Of a stretch of DNA of 64,000 bases, positions 15,720 to 26,142 are shown piece by piece (the first letter of the stretch is position 1; every line of letters starts with the position of its first letter). A program made the position numbers and the translations under genes. The notes below the pieces were generated by a model. It saw nothing but the letters and a program-made list of their open reading frames with translations, ran no database searches and was not told where the DNA came from. This DNA is from Thiomicrorhabdus sp. ZW0627 (GTDB lineage Bacteria > Pseudomonadota > Gammaproteobacteria > Thiomicrospirales > Thiomicrospiraceae): assembly GCF_029767005.1 (NCBI RefSeq), contig NZ_JARUQR010000003.1, positions 62,001-126,000 on the forward strand, in the 5' to 3' direction.

Positions 15720-18539
15720 TTAATGGGCTTCGTCCCAGTTCTTGCCTTGGCCGATATCGACAGTTAAAGGCACCTTGAGTTCCAAAGCCGACTCCATCAA
15801 CTCCCTGATGTTCGGTTTGACTGTTTCAATCTGGTCTTCTGCAACTTCAAATACCAATTCATCGTGTACCTGCATGATCATTTTGATGTCGAACGGACAA
15901 GTCTTTAGCCATTCTTCGATGCGGATCATAGCGGTTTTGATGATATCGGCGGCAGTGCCTTGCATCGGTGCGTTGATCGCCGTACGTTCCGCATATTGTC
16001 GGAGCTGACCGTTGCGGGCGTTGATGTCAGGCAAGTAGAGGCGGCGACCCATTAAGGTTTCGACGTAACCGTTGGCTTTGGCGTTTTCCTTGGTGGTGTC
16101 CATGTAGGTCAAGACACCGGGATAACGGGCGAAATAGAGATTGATGTATTCCTGAGCCAAACCTCGACTGACATTCAGCTGTTTTGCCAGACCGAATGCG
16201 GACATGCCGTAAATCAAGCCGAAATTCACCGCCTTGGCGCTTCGACGCTGTTCGGTTGTGACTGAATCTAAAGGCACGCCGAAAATTTCCGAGGCGGTCG
16301 CTTTATGGATGTCTTTTCCTTGTGCGAAGGCATTTAAGAGACCGTCGTCGTCTGAGAGGTGAGCCATGATACGTAATTCAATTTGAGAGTAGTCGGCTGC
16401 GATCAGCTTGTATCCCGGTTCCGCTATAAAAGCTTGGCGGATGCGGCGGCCTTCGGTCGAACGAACAGGAATGTTTTGCAGGTTCGGTTCGGTTGAGGAC
16501 AGGCGTCCGGTTGATGCGACGGCCTGCTGATAGGAAGTATGGATGCGTCCGGTTCTCGGGCAGATCTGTTTCGGCAGGGAATCGGTGTAAGTCGACTTAA
16601 GTTTCGCCAGGCTTCGGTATTCCAAAATCAGGTTAGGCATTTCATGGCCTTGTTCGGCCAGTTCTGCCAACACCGGCTCGGCCGTCGAAGGTTGGCCTTT
16701 GGGTGTCTTTTTGATAACCGGAAGATCCAGGTTTTCGAACAGAATGACCTGCAACTGTTTGGAGGAGTTCAGGTTAAAGACTTCGCCAGCAATAAGATGG
16801 GCTTTCTGTTCCAGTTCCGCTAGTTTTTCGGTGATCTCAATGCTTTGGGCAGCCAGCATGTCGGTGTCGATCAGGACGCCGTTGCGTTCCATGTGAGCGA
16901 GAACCGGAAGAAGCGGCATTTCGATATCGGCGAATACAGTTTTCAATCCGGCTTCGGTTTCAAGCTGTGGCCAAAGGGTTTCGTGCAACTGTAAAGTAAT
17001 ATCTGCATCTTCAGCGGCATATGGTGCGGCTGTTTCGATGTCGATTTGGTTGAAGGTCAGCTGTTTCTTGCCCTTACCGGCGATTTCCTCAAAATGGATG
17101 GTACGGTGGTTCAGGTATTTCAGCGCCAGATCATCCATGTTGTGACGGGTGGCGGTACTGTTTAAGGTATAAGATTCGAGCATAGTGTCGAAACGGATTC
17201 CCTGAAGTTCGATGCCGTGGTTCTGTAGCACGTGCCAGTCGTATTTGAGGTTCTGGCCACATTTGGCAACATTCGGATCTTCCAGAATCGGTTTAATTTT
17301 TTCAAGCACCATGGTTTGGTCAAGTTGTTCGGGCGCGCCTTCGTAATCGTGCGCCAGTGGAATATAGCAGGCCTGTCGGGTTTCGTTTTCGGCGACTGCG
17401 AAACACAAACCGACAATCTGGGCTTCCATGGTGTTGAGCGAGGTGGTTTCAGTGTCCACAGAAATCAACTCGGCTTTTTGCAAGCGTTCAAGCCATTGGT
17501 CAAACTGTTCCAGAGTGAACACCGTCTCGTACGGTTGTGACGCTTTCATGGAAGAGGATGTAGGCTCTGACGACTGAGAAGCGGATTGAGTTGGACTCTT
17601 TCTGGTTAGCGTTTGGCTGTGCGCTTTGGCTCCGTTGGATTTTGAAAAAGGCGCTTCGCCTTGCATAACCTGGTTTAACCAGGTTTTGAATTCGTATTCA
17701 GCAAACAGTTCCTGCAACTTTTCCAAATCCGGTGGTTGGCGGTTGATGTCTTCCAGATGTACCGGCAAGTCACAATCGGTTTTGATGGTGGTCAATTCGC
17801 GGGAAAGCGCGAGTTGATCCAAATTGTTGCGCAGGTTTTCACCGATTTTGCCGCCGATACTGTCGGCATTTTCGACCAAGCGGTCAATGGTTCCGTGCGC
17901 GTTTAGCCATTTTACGGCGGTTTTAGGACCGCATTTTGGAATTCCCGGGATGTTGTCTGCGGTATCACCTACCAGCGCCAGATAGTCGATGATCTGGTCG
18001 GCGCGTACGCCGAACTTCTCGACGACGCTTTCTGGCGTGGAAAGGCTGTCGTTCATGGTATTGATCAGGGTTACGTGTTCGTTGACCAGCTGTGCCATAT
18101 CCTTATCCCCGGTGGAGATCAGGGTATCGTGTTTGGCTTCGGTCGCTTGTTGGGCGAGGGTGCCGATGACGTCATCCGCCTCGACGCCTTCGATCACCAG
18201 AATAGGCAAGCCCAGAGCCTTGACGATTTCGTGTAGTGGTGCAATCTGCGAACTAAGCTCTTCCGGCATTGGTGGACGATGCGCCTTGTACTCGGTGTAC
18301 ATATCGTGACGGAAGGTTTTACCTTTGGCGTCGAACACGACAGCCATCTTTTCCGGCTGGTATTGGGATAGCAGTTTTCCTAGCATATTGATGACGCCGA
18401 AAATGGCCCCAGTGGCCTGGCCTTTTGAGTTGGTCAGTGGTGGCATAGCATGGAAAGCACGGAATAAATAGGAAGAACCATCCACCAAAATAAAAGGGCT
18501 GTCGGGATTGGTGATTAGTTGCACATTGGAAGAGGTCAT
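15720..18539 (-). CDS. polA: DNA polymerase I
   Basis: A 939-aa three-domain repair and Okazaki-fragment-processing polymerase. The 5' nuclease domain (about residues 1-290) includes VFDAKGKTFRHDMY, GVEADDVIGTLA and STGDKDMAQLV. The 3'-5' exonuclease domain keeps the acidic motif SVDTETTSLN, so proofreading is probably intact. The polymerase domain has motif A DYSQIELR (716-723) and motif C VHDE (891-894). A serine/threonine-rich linker lies near residue 310-330. It is divergent from thrB, 60 bp apart, an arrangement also seen in pseudomonads. One codon region carries GCAGGCCTGT (17367-17376). Confidence 0.97.
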   Translation of the reverse strand: MTSSNVQLITNPDSPFILVDGSSYLFRAFHAMPPLTNSKGQATGAIFGVINMLGKLLSQYQPEKMAVVFDAKGKTFRHDMYTEYKAHRPPMPEELSSQIAPLHEIVKALGLPILVIEGVEADDVIGTLAQQATEAKHDTLISTGDKDMAQLVNEHVTLINTMNDSLSTPESVVEKFGVRADQIIDYLALVGDTADNIPGIPKCGPKTAVKWLNAHGTIDRLVENADSIGGKIGENLRNNLDQLALSRELTTIKTDCDLPVHLEDINRQPPDLEKLQELFAEYEFKTWLNQVMQGEAPFSKSNGAKAHSQTLTRKSPTQSASQSSEPTSSSMKASQPYETVFTLEQFDQWLERLQKAELISVDTETTSLNTMEAQIVGLCFAVAENETRQACYIPLAHDYEGAPEQLDQTMVLEKIKPILEDPNVAKCGQNLKYDWHVLQNHGIELQGIRFDTMLESYTLNSTATRHNMDDLALKYLNHRTIHFEEIAGKGKKQLTFNQIDIETAAPYAAEDADITLQLHETLWPQLETEAGLKTVFADIEMPLLPVLAHMERNGVLIDTDMLAAQSIEITEKLAELEQKAHLIAGEVFNLNSSKQLQVILFENLDLPVIKKTPKGQPSTAEPVLAELAEQGHEMPNLILEYRSLAKLKSTYTDSLPKQICPRTGRIHTSYQQAVASTGRLSSTEPNLQNIPVRSTEGRRIRQAFIAEPGYKLIAADYSQIELRIMAHLSDDDGLLNAFAQGKDIHKATASEIFGVPLDSVTTEQRRSAKAVNFGLIYGMSAFGLAKQLNVSRGLAQEYINLYFARYPGVLTYMDTTKENAKANGYVETLMGRRLYLPDINARNGQLRQYAERTAINAPMQGTAADIIKTAMIRIEEWLKTCPFDIKMIMQVHDELVFEVAEDQIETVKPNIRELMESALELKVPLTVDIGQGKNWDEAH

Positions 18540-18599
18540 TTGTTTGCCTGTTATGGTAAAATTATCGAATCATTTTACCTAATAACGAGACTTTACTCT

Positions 18600-19553
18600 A
18601 TGTCTGTCTATACAGTCGTTGAAGAACCCCAGCTTATCGAATTTTTACAGGATTATGAGGTCGGAACCCTGGAATCCTTTGAAGGCATCAGTGCCGGTAT
18701 CGAGAACACCAACTATTTCGTCAATACCAGCCTGAACGGGGAAACAAAACGATTTGTACTCACCATTTTCGAACATCACACATTTGAAGAGTTACCGTAT
18801 TTTCTGGACATCATGGCGTTTATGGCCGAGCACCAGATTCCAACGGCGCATCCGGTTGCAACACTTTCCAATGGTTATCTGAAAGAGCTTTATGGTAAGC
18901 CGGCCGCGTTGGTCGAACGTTTAACCGGTGGCGGAGTGGAAGATCCTTCTGTGGTGCAATGCGGTGTGATGGGTGAGCAGCTTGCCCGTTTCCATCAGGC
19001 AGGAGCCGGTTTTGAGTCGAAACGCGCCAATGACCGCGGACTGGACTGGATGCAAACCACTTACCGTCAGATTGAAAGTTACCTGCCGGAGGACGAAAAA
19101 CAGATGATTTCCGAAGAGCTTGATTACCAGTCTGAAATTGACTGGTTTGAGTTGCCTCAAGGTGTGATTCATGCCGATCTCTTCTGTGATAACGCCCTGT
19201 TCGATGGCGATAAGCTATCTGGAATCATTGATCTGTATTACGCCTGCAATTCGGTATTGCTTTATGATTTGGCAGTCATGGTCAACGATTGGTGCCGATT
19301 ACATACGGAAGATCCGCTGGAGATTCATTTTGATGAAGAGCGTGTTGAGGCGATGGTTTCTGCTTATCAAAAGCAGCGCCCATTAAGCGATGTTGAGCAG
19401 AAAAACTGGCCGGCTGCTTTGCGTCTTGCGGCACTGCGTTTCTTCCTTTCACGCCTGAAAGACAAGCACATTCCTCGTGAAGGGGAAATGACCCAGATTA
19501 AGGATCCCAAGGTCTTCAAGCGTGTTCTTAAAATCCATCAACAGTCTGCTTGA
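18600..19553 (+). CDS. thrB: Homoserine kinase (aminoglycoside-phosphotransferase fold type)
   Basis: A 317-aa ThrB of the APH-like fold, phosphorylating homoserine in threonine synthesis, unlike the GHMP-type ThrB of E. coli. The catalytic loop is VIHADLFCDNALF (HxDxxxxN) and the metal-binding segment is GIIDLYYA. The sequence begins MSVYTVVEEPQL, typical of the family. The ATG at 18600 is chosen; an in-frame upstream extension would overlap polA by 21 bp and has no homologous residues. It is divergent from polA. Confidence 0.92.
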   Translation: MSVYTVVEEPQLIEFLQDYEVGTLESFEGISAGIENTNYFVNTSLNGETKRFVLTIFEHHTFEELPYFLDIMAFMAEHQIPTAHPVATLSNGYLKELYGKPAALVERLTGGGVEDPSVVQCGVMGEQLARFHQAGAGFESKRANDRGLDWMQTTYRQIESYLPEDEKQMISEELDYQSEIDWFELPQGVIHADLFCDNALFDGDKLSGIIDLYYACNSVLLYDLAVMVNDWCRLHTEDPLEIHFDEERVEAMVSAYQKQRPLSDVEQKNWPAALRLAALRFFLSRLKDKHIPREGEMTQIKDPKVFKRVLKIHQQSA

Positions 19554-19561
19554 TTAAATCG

Positions 19562-19571
19562 GCAGGCCTGT
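19562..19571. repeat. GCAGGCCTGT palindrome variant, copy 5
   Basis: One-base variant of ACAGGCCTGT, 9 bp after the thrB stop codon and upstream of tsaC. Confidence 0.6.
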
Positions 19572-19602
19572 TTAGAACCCCAATAACCCAAGAAGCCTAT
19601 TC

Positions 19603-20151
19603 GTGAAAGACACAGATTTAATGAAAGCGGTTGATTTACTGAAAGCCGGAGAAGTGGTCGCTTACCCGACCGAAGCGGTTTTTGGTTTGGGGTGTGATCC
19701 TTTTGACCGCAATGCGGTTGAGAAACTGTTTCACGTGAAACAGAGACCTATGGAAAAAGGGGTGATTCTGGTAGCGGCTTCTGTGGATCAAATTCAGCCC
19801 TATGTGCAGTTAAGCGGCACGCCTTGGGAAGCTTCCGTTTTGGGTACCTGGCCGGGCCCTGTGACCTGGGTACTGCCCTTGAAAAAGGCGATGCCCGATT
19901 GGATTACCGGAGGCCGGGATACGGTGGCGATTCGGGTTTCGGATCATCCGGTTGTTCAACAGCTTTGTAATGCTTTCGGCCAGCCGATTGTTTCAACAAG
20001 TGCCAATCTGACGACTCAGCCACCTGCTAGATCGTGCAAAGAAGTGGTTGAGGCGTTTGGAGACAGTCTGTTTTGCCTGAAGGGTGAGCTGGGTGGTTTG
20101 GATAAACCCACCCAGATTCGAGACGCCCGAAGTGGGCAAATTCTTAGATAA
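19603..20151 (+). CDS. tsaC: Threonylcarbamoyl-AMP synthase TsaC (Sua5/YrdC family)
   Basis: A 182-aa single-domain YrdC protein that makes threonylcarbamoyl-AMP from threonine, bicarbonate and ATP for the t6A37 tRNA modification. Conserved blocks are AYPTEAVFGLGCDP, KQRPMEKG and STSANLTTQPPARS. The GTG start follows AAGAAG; an ATG 18 bp downstream is an alternative. The coding sequence contains a perfect 16-bp ParB site at 19727-19742, read as LFHVKQ. It lies 49 bp after thrB. Confidence 0.93.
   Translation: MKDTDLMKAVDLLKAGEVVAYPTEAVFGLGCDPFDRNAVEKLFHVKQRPMEKGVILVAASVDQIQPYVQLSGTPWEASVLGTWPGPVTWVLPLKKAMPDWITGGRDTVAIRVSDHPVVQQLCNAFGQPIVSTSANLTTQPPARSCKEVVEAFGDSLFCLKGELGGLDKPTQIRDARSGQILR
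19727..19742. other. parS: parS centromere site (ParB binding), inside tsaC
   Basis: TGTTTCACGTGAAACA, an exact match to the bacterial chromosomal parS 16-bp palindrome. It lies about 16 kb left of the dnaA-proximal origin. The ParB that would bind it is encoded at 53922-54791. Confidence 0.92.
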
Positions 20152-20164
20152 TCCGGTTTTTCCG

Positions 20165-20174
20165 ACAGGCCTGT
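20165..20174. repeat. ACAGGCCTGT dispersed palindrome, copy 6
   Basis: Exact copy inside GACAGGCCTGTC (20164-20175), 14 bp after the tsaC stop and 22 bp from the stop of the convergent M48 gene. No other terminator is visible in this 44-bp convergent gap, so it may itself act as one. Confidence 0.8.
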
Positions 20175-20195
20175 CAGGTTTTCAAATAGAAACCT

Positions 20196-21017
20196 TTAGT
20201 TTCTTTTCGCGCTTAGGTAAAGCGGTTCGACCCGTTTGGCGTATTTGTTCAGGTCTTTAATGCGGGTGTCGTGCGCCGGGTGTGTGCTTAGGATTTCAGG
20301 CGTTCCGTTGCCATTCATCTTACTCATTTTTTGCCAGACATTGACGGCAGCATAAGGGTTATAACCGGCGCGAGCAGCCAATTCCACGCCCATTCGATCT
20401 GCTTCGGTTTCGTGGGTTCGGCTGTTTGGAAGGGTCAGTGTCACATTAATCGCCATGGCTGCGAGATCCATGCTTGGTCCTTGGAATCCGGTAAATGCCT
20501 GCAATGCAGCCAATCCGACTTGAGTCAGTTGCGCCTGTGACGCGCGTTCTCGGCCGTGTTCCCTTAAGGCATGCGCCATTTCATGTCCCATGATGGCGGC
20601 GATTTCATCATCGGTCAGATTGAGTTTCTGGATGATTCCGGTATAGAAAGCAATTTTCCCACCTGGCATGCACCAGGCATTGAGTTGGTCAGACTTGATA
20701 AGGTTGACCTCCCAATTCCAGCTTGGCGCATCACTTCTGTAGATGCGAGTCTGTGGAATCAGGCGTTGAGCGACCGTGCGGATACGTTTTACCATGACCG
20801 GATCGGTATTCAGGGTCTTCTTTTCACGCGCTTCTTTAAGGATGCCGCTGTAAGCCTGAATCGCGCCGGTATTGATTTCCTGCTCGGAAACCATCATCAG
20901 TTGTTGGCGTTCGACGCCTACCGCACCTTGTTTGGTGGTTTGGGTTCCAAGAACACAGGCTGAAAGCGTTAGAAACGCAAGCCCCATTACAATTGATTTA
21001 AGGAATTTCATAGTCAT
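20196..21017 (-). CDS. M48-family zinc metalloprotease, predicted lipoprotein (LoiP/YggG-like)
   Basis: A 273-aa periplasmic metalloprotease probably tethered to a membrane. The signal peptide ends in the lipobox LSAC (C20 or so). The catalytic zinc motif HExxH is GHEMAHALREHG, and the third ligand lies in HETEADRMGVELAARAGY. Length and domain order match YggG/LoiP, which degrade misfolded envelope proteins. It lies 5 bp downstream of the DUF4197 gene and is cotranscribed with it. Confidence 0.9.
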   Translation of the reverse strand: MTMKFLKSIVMGLAFLTLSACVLGTQTTKQGAVGVERQQLMMVSEQEINTGAIQAYSGILKEAREKKTLNTDPVMVKRIRTVAQRLIPQTRIYRSDAPSWNWEVNLIKSDQLNAWCMPGGKIAFYTGIIQKLNLTDDEIAAIMGHEMAHALREHGRERASQAQLTQVGLAALQAFTGFQGPSMDLAAMAINVTLTLPNSRTHETEADRMGVELAARAGYNPYAAVNVWQKMSKMNGNGTPEILSTHPAHDTRIKDLNKYAKRVEPLYLSAKRN

Positions 21018-21022
21018 TTCTA

Positions 21023-21784
21023 TTAGTTTGATCCAAATACTTTCTTAAGCAGTTCTGTGGTCTGCTTGATTGGTTCTTTGCGAATACTCTCTTCTTCTTT
21101 AGCCAAGTAGAAGAACATGCCGTCCATGCCTTTTTCGGTGACATGGTCAAGCAGATTCGCTTTTACATCCGGTACAAAGGGCATGCTTTTATACTCGGTA
21201 ATGACTTTGTCATAAGCGGCGACCGCACCGACACTGTTAAGTGTTTGTTCGATGATCGGACGCATTTTCTGTTTAAGGTCTTCGCTGGTTTTTGATTTCA
21301 GATATTGGGTTGCAGAATCCTGAGGCCCATTATAGATGACCTGTACATCCGAAAATGTCATGTTCTGGATAGCATTCAAAAACAGTGCTTTGGCTTCCGG
21401 TGTCGCAGCTTCAGCCGCACGGTTGAGTTTGAGTTCCAGGTCGTCCATTAAACTGCCCATTCCAACTTGTCCCAGTAGTGATTGTACCTTTTGTAGGCTT
21501 TGAGGCAATGGTATATGAATCGCTTTGTCGGCATTGAAACCGTCTTTCAGGCTTAATTGTTTGACGACCGCTTCCGATCCCTGGCTCAAAGCTTGTTTGA
21601 ACGCTTTGCTGATCTCTTCGCTGGAAAGGCTGGTGGAAGAAGCGGCTGTGGATTCTGTCTTAGTATCGGTTTGGCTGTTTTTCAAGAGTTCTAGCCCGTC
21701 TTCCCACCAGCTACTTTGGGCCATGGAGCCGTAACTAATCAGGAAAGCCGTTAAGGCGATTTTAGAATATTTTGTTAGTGTCAT
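21023..21784 (-). CDS. DUF4197 family exported protein
   Basis: A 253-aa protein with a signal peptide (about residues 1-22, ending SMAQS) and the DUF4197 core: EEISKAFKQALSQGSEAVVK, then IPLPQSLQKVQSLL and TPEAKALFLNAIQNMTFSD. The family is common in proteobacterial periplasms but its function is unknown. It is the upstream partner of an M48 lipoprotein protease (5-bp gap), suggesting an envelope quality-control pair. No cysteines or catalytic motifs are evident. Confidence 0.85.
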   Translation of the reverse strand: MTLTKYSKIALTAFLISYGSMAQSSWWEDGLELLKNSQTDTKTESTAASSTSLSSEEISKAFKQALSQGSEAVVKQLSLKDGFNADKAIHIPLPQSLQKVQSLLGQVGMGSLMDDLELKLNRAAEAATPEAKALFLNAIQNMTFSDVQVIYNGPQDSATQYLKSKTSEDLKQKMRPIIEQTLNSVGAVAAYDKVITEYKSMPFVPDVKANLLDHVTEKGMDGMFFYLAKEEESIRKEPIKQTTELLKKVFGSN

Positions 21785-21940
21785 TGCAATTCCTTAAGTT
21801 TGAACGGACTATTAAAAATTTTGTCCCGATAAGTGCTAATAATAATTTTTACTTAGGTTAAATACAAGGAAAGGGATGGATGGCGGATTTCATGGCAGGG
21901 TTAATTCCTTACGAAAAGAACCTTCTTCGGGTTAAAATAA

Positions 21941-22921
<981 letters not shown>

Positions 22922-22932
22922 CGGTTTGTCGT

Positions 22933-23301
22933 ATGGATAAGTTACGGGTAGACAAATGGTTGTGGGCGGCACGCTTCTTCAAGACAAGAGGTGTGGCGCT
23001 TGACGCGATTAAGGGCGGAAAGATCGAATTGAACGGTCACAAGCCGAAGCCGAGTAAGACATTGTCTGTCGGCGATAAACTCAAGATCACTCAGGCGCAT
23101 CGTCAGGTTGAGGTAACGGTTCTGATTGTCAGTGATAAGCGGGGTTCTGCTGAGCAAGCGCAAACGCTTTATCAGTTAGATAACGAGGTTCTGAACCAGC
23201 GCAAACCGAGTATCGATATGGCGTTGGTGGGATACCGTGAAAAAGGCGCTGGCCGGCCGACCAAGCGTGACCGACGCAAGATCGACTCTATGGAATTCTA
23301 A
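22933..23301 (+). CDS. hslR: Heat-shock protein 15, S4-domain ribosome rescue factor
   Basis: A 122-aa Hsp15 homologue that binds 50S subunits carrying nascent chain-tRNA and recycles them. The S4 RNA-binding domain occupies residues 1-65 (LRVDKWLWAARFFKTRG then GGKIELNGHKPKPSKTLSVGD). The C-terminus is basic (GRPTKRDRRKID), as in the family. It is downstream of hemF in the same orientation. Confidence 0.93.
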   Translation: MDKLRVDKWLWAARFFKTRGVALDAIKGGKIELNGHKPKPSKTLSVGDKLKITQAHRQVEVTVLIVSDKRGSAEQAQTLYQLDNEVLNQRKPSIDMALVGYREKGAGRPTKRDRRKIDSMEF

Positions 23302-23394
23302 AAAAGTACATTTTTGGTACAAATGCCTATTCATATTTTATGGATATTTTTACATAATGGATCTTCTATATTTTCAAACAAACGGAATGATGAG

Positions 23395-24102
23395 ATGAAA
23401 AAAGTAGTTCGTGTTTCTTTGTTGGCGGCATCTTCATTGATGCTGTCAGCTAATGCACAGGCATCCAGCGTGGACGGATTGGGTGTTGGTGTAAATTACG
23501 GTTTGTTCGCAGGCCCGACTTTTGAGTTGAATTATGCAATCAATGATCAGTTGCAAGTACGCGGCGCTTTGTCATCCGGAATGACATTGAGTGAAACCAC
23601 CAGTGATACCGATATCAAATACGATGTTGAAGCCGATGGCGGGATTAACCGTTTGGCTTTGGACTATCATCCGTTTGGAAATTCTTTCTTCCTTTCAGCG
23701 GGTTACGCTGTTAACAATTTCAAGTTGTCGGCTTTAGGGACAACTTCAGCAGGTCAGACAGTTACTATCGGTGATACCACCTATAATGTTGATGCCAATG
23801 TTGCTTTGAACGGTCAACTTAATTGGGACAATGGTGCGACCTTGAGTTTCGGTTGGGGTAATTCTCCTGCAAAAGGTTGGGGGGCATTGATTGAAGTGGG
23901 TGCTATTTTTACCGGCAGTCCAAAGGTTACGTTGACCGGTACCGGTACCGTTGACGCAAATGATGGTAATGGTCCTCAGGACGTTTCGTCCAGCCAGTTG
24001 GTGCAGGATGCTCTGAATGCTGAAGCAAACAAGATCCAGAGTGATGTAGGGGATTACACCTTCTTGCCGATTCTACAAGCGGGTGTAACCTATCGTTTTT
24101 AA
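23395..24102 (+). CDS. Outer-membrane beta-barrel protein, OmpW/OprF-barrel-like
   Basis: A 235-aa exported protein. The ATG at 23395 follows GGAATGATGAG and opens a clean signal peptide (about residues 1-23, KKVVRVSLLAASSLMLSANAQA). The mature part has glycine- and aromatic-rich alternating strands and ends in LQAGVTYRF with a terminal phenylalanine, the barrel-assembly signal. A two-residue-repeated threonine/glycine stretch (VTLTGTGTVDA) lies in one loop. Family and ligand are not recognised. It ends at a hairpin terminator. Confidence 0.75.
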   Translation: MKKVVRVSLLAASSLMLSANAQASSVDGLGVGVNYGLFAGPTFELNYAINDQLQVRGALSSGMTLSETTSDTDIKYDVEADGGINRLALDYHPFGNSFFLSAGYAVNNFKLSALGTTSAGQTVTIGDTTYNVDANVALNGQLNWDNGATLSFGWGNSPAKGWGALIEVGAIFTGSPKVTLTGTGTVDANDGNGPQDVSSSQLVQDALNAEANKIQSDVGDYTFLPILQAGVTYRF

Positions 24103-24125
24103 GCTTTTCCGGCTTTTGATTTAAA

Positions 24126-24160
24126 AGAAACCCTCTGTTGAAAGACAGGGGGTTTTTTTA
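24126..24160 (+). terminator. Intrinsic terminator after the barrel protein gene
   Basis: Stem AAACCCTCTG (24128-24137) / CAGGGGGTTT (24146-24155) with one G-T wobble, followed by a T run. Confidence 0.85.
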
Positions 24161-24248
24161 TTCCTATGTTTCAACATGCTTGGTAGTTGTGCGTAAAAGT
24201 GTGTAAACTGGATTCCATTCAAAATATAAGACCTGCAAAGGAGTGGCG

Positions 24249-26123
24249 GTGGTTAGCTACACAGTGTTCTATGATTCCGGAAAAACGGAAGTTTTTGATC
24301 AGGAAATCAGGCCTCTTTTGGCGGAAATCGATTGCGATTTCGTAGCATTCGACACTCAATCCCTTCCTGAATTAGCCGAACAAACCCGGGTGATGGTTTG
24401 GTTAGGTGACAACGACCTGTATAGTTTCATTCCAGTCGCTTCAGAACGTTTGTGGTGGGTTGGTTTTTTACCGCATCCGGATATGAATCGAGCTTATCGT
24501 TCCTATAATATTCCTCAAAAACTGGCCGATGCCATTGCTGACATCGTGGCTGCAGAAGCGCCTGTCTGTTCCGACCTGATGTATTGCAATGGGCAGTTGG
24601 TGCTCAGTTCTGTCATGCTTGGCAATCCGGTGACGATGATTCCTGCGGCGCGGGTGGACGAAAGCATTTGGAGTAAATTAACTCAATTGGTCGTGTTGAC
24701 GTTCAATTTGAGTAAAACCTGTCTGCTTCCTTATAAAATCGAAACCGCAAAAGAGAGTGTTGTCAGTACCGCCGCGCTTGGCATTGCGGCTGTCTATCGT
24801 CCCAGTAACAGCAGTTTCACAAAACGTGTAGTAGGTGAAACCACGGAAGACGAAGCCAGTTTGAATGCAGTGATTTTGGCACCGAGAAGTATCTCGGAAG
24901 TTGTGCATTTTATCTTGACACGGGTGTTGCCAAAAACGGTACGCAATGCTTCTCTTTCCGACTACTTGGGTCATATTAAAACGACATCAATGACGATCAC
25001 TAGCCAGGGAAATATCGATTACAGCGTGGATGGAAAAGTATCAATTGCAGACCGAATTGATATTTCGGTACAAAGCGATGCGTTACAGGTACTAAGCAGT
25101 TGTTTGCCAACAAAACTGGATATCAGCGAACATAAGGAATCAATTCGAGTTACGGGTCTTCCGAAAGGGCAGGCAGTAAATGAAGTGATCAACCGTCCGC
25201 TTCATTGGATTCACCATACGGATCAGGAAGAAGTCAAAGAGACGTTTGTTACGCTCAAGGAAAATGCCCGTATTTCGGAATCCTATCTGGTATTGATGAT
25301 ATTGGCGACCTTGTTGGCGACATTCGGTTTGTTTGCCAATTCCGCACCGGTGATCATTGGCGCGATGATTTTAGCACCTTTGATGTCGCCGATTATTTCA
25401 CTTTCCATGGGTGTATTGCGGCAAAATGGTGATTTAATTTCGGTCAGTGCTAAAACGTTGTTCACCGGCGTGCTACTGGCTCTTTTTTGCGGAACCATTT
25501 TGACCTTATTAACGCCATTGAACACGATTAATCATGAAATCGGTGCGCGCCTTAGTCCTACTATTCTCGATCTGGGAATCGCTATTATTTCCGGAATAGC
25601 CGGCGCCTATGCCAGTGCACGATCAGAAGTGGCAAAAAGCTTGGCCGGTGTCGCGATTGCGGTGGCTTTGGTTCCACCGTTGGCGGTTTCCGGTATCGGG
25701 ATTGGTTGGATGGATTTAGACGTTTTTTGGGGCGCGTTTTTGTTGTTCATGACTAACTTGGTCGGCATTATCCTGGCCGCGTCTGCCACTTTTCTGTTTA
25801 TGGGGTTCAGTCCTTTCCATTTGGCTAAAAAGGGAATTTTGTTGTCTTTGGCGTTTGTCGTTTTGGTCAGTATGCCGTTGGTACTGGCGTTCGACAAAAT
25901 GGTTGAGGAGCAAGGAGTCGTTTATGCGCTTGAGGGTTGGGAAACGGAAGGTGTTGAGGTGAAAGATGTTAAGATCCGTACCGGTGATCCAATGTATGTG
26001 TCGGTAAAACTGCTTTCTGATACGCCTTTAAAAGGTGAGCAGATCAGTGAGGTCAAACAGCGAATCGAAACCCGATTGGGTCAGAAGATACGTCTGGAAG
26101 CAACGGTTGCCGTAGTCAGGTGA
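24249..26123 (+). CDS. DUF389 membrane protein with a lipid-kinase-like N-terminal domain
   Basis: A 624-aa two-part protein. Residues about 1-290 resemble a diacylglycerol/sphingosine-kinase fold: GFLPHPDMNRAYRSYNIP, a segment ending MYCNGQLVLSSVMLGN, and a C-terminal VDGKVSIADRIDISVQSDAL like the lipid-kinase beta domain. The catalytic GGDGT motif is missing (LGDND instead), so this part is probably non-catalytic. Residues about 330-560 are the DUF389 membrane domain (NSAPVIIGAMILAPLMSPI; SGIAGAYASARSEVAKSLAG). Function is unknown. AAGGAG at 24238-24243 favours the GTG at 24249 over the in-frame GTG at 24243, which overlaps that site. Confidence 0.78.
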   Translation: MVSYTVFYDSGKTEVFDQEIRPLLAEIDCDFVAFDTQSLPELAEQTRVMVWLGDNDLYSFIPVASERLWWVGFLPHPDMNRAYRSYNIPQKLADAIADIVAAEAPVCSDLMYCNGQLVLSSVMLGNPVTMIPAARVDESIWSKLTQLVVLTFNLSKTCLLPYKIETAKESVVSTAALGIAAVYRPSNSSFTKRVVGETTEDEASLNAVILAPRSISEVVHFILTRVLPKTVRNASLSDYLGHIKTTSMTITSQGNIDYSVDGKVSIADRIDISVQSDALQVLSSCLPTKLDISEHKESIRVTGLPKGQAVNEVINRPLHWIHHTDQEEVKETFVTLKENARISESYLVLMILATLLATFGLFANSAPVIIGAMILAPLMSPIISLSMGVLRQNGDLISVSAKTLFTGVLLALFCGTILTLLTPLNTINHEIGARLSPTILDLGIAIISGIAGAYASARSEVAKSLAGVAIAVALVPPLAVSGIGIGWMDLDVFWGAFLLFMTNLVGIILAASATFLFMGFSPFHLAKKGILLSLAFVVLVSMPLVLAFDKMVEEQGVVYALEGWETEGVEVKDVKIRTGDPMYVSVKLLSDTPLKGEQISEVKQRIETRLGQKIRLEATVAVVR

Positions 26124-26142
26124 TTGGTATGGAGGAAGCAAT

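Noticed and set aside
18519-18599. N-terminal extension of thrB overlapping polA
   Set aside because: The extra 27 residues look like read-through of the polA start region; the ATG at 18600 fits family N-termini.
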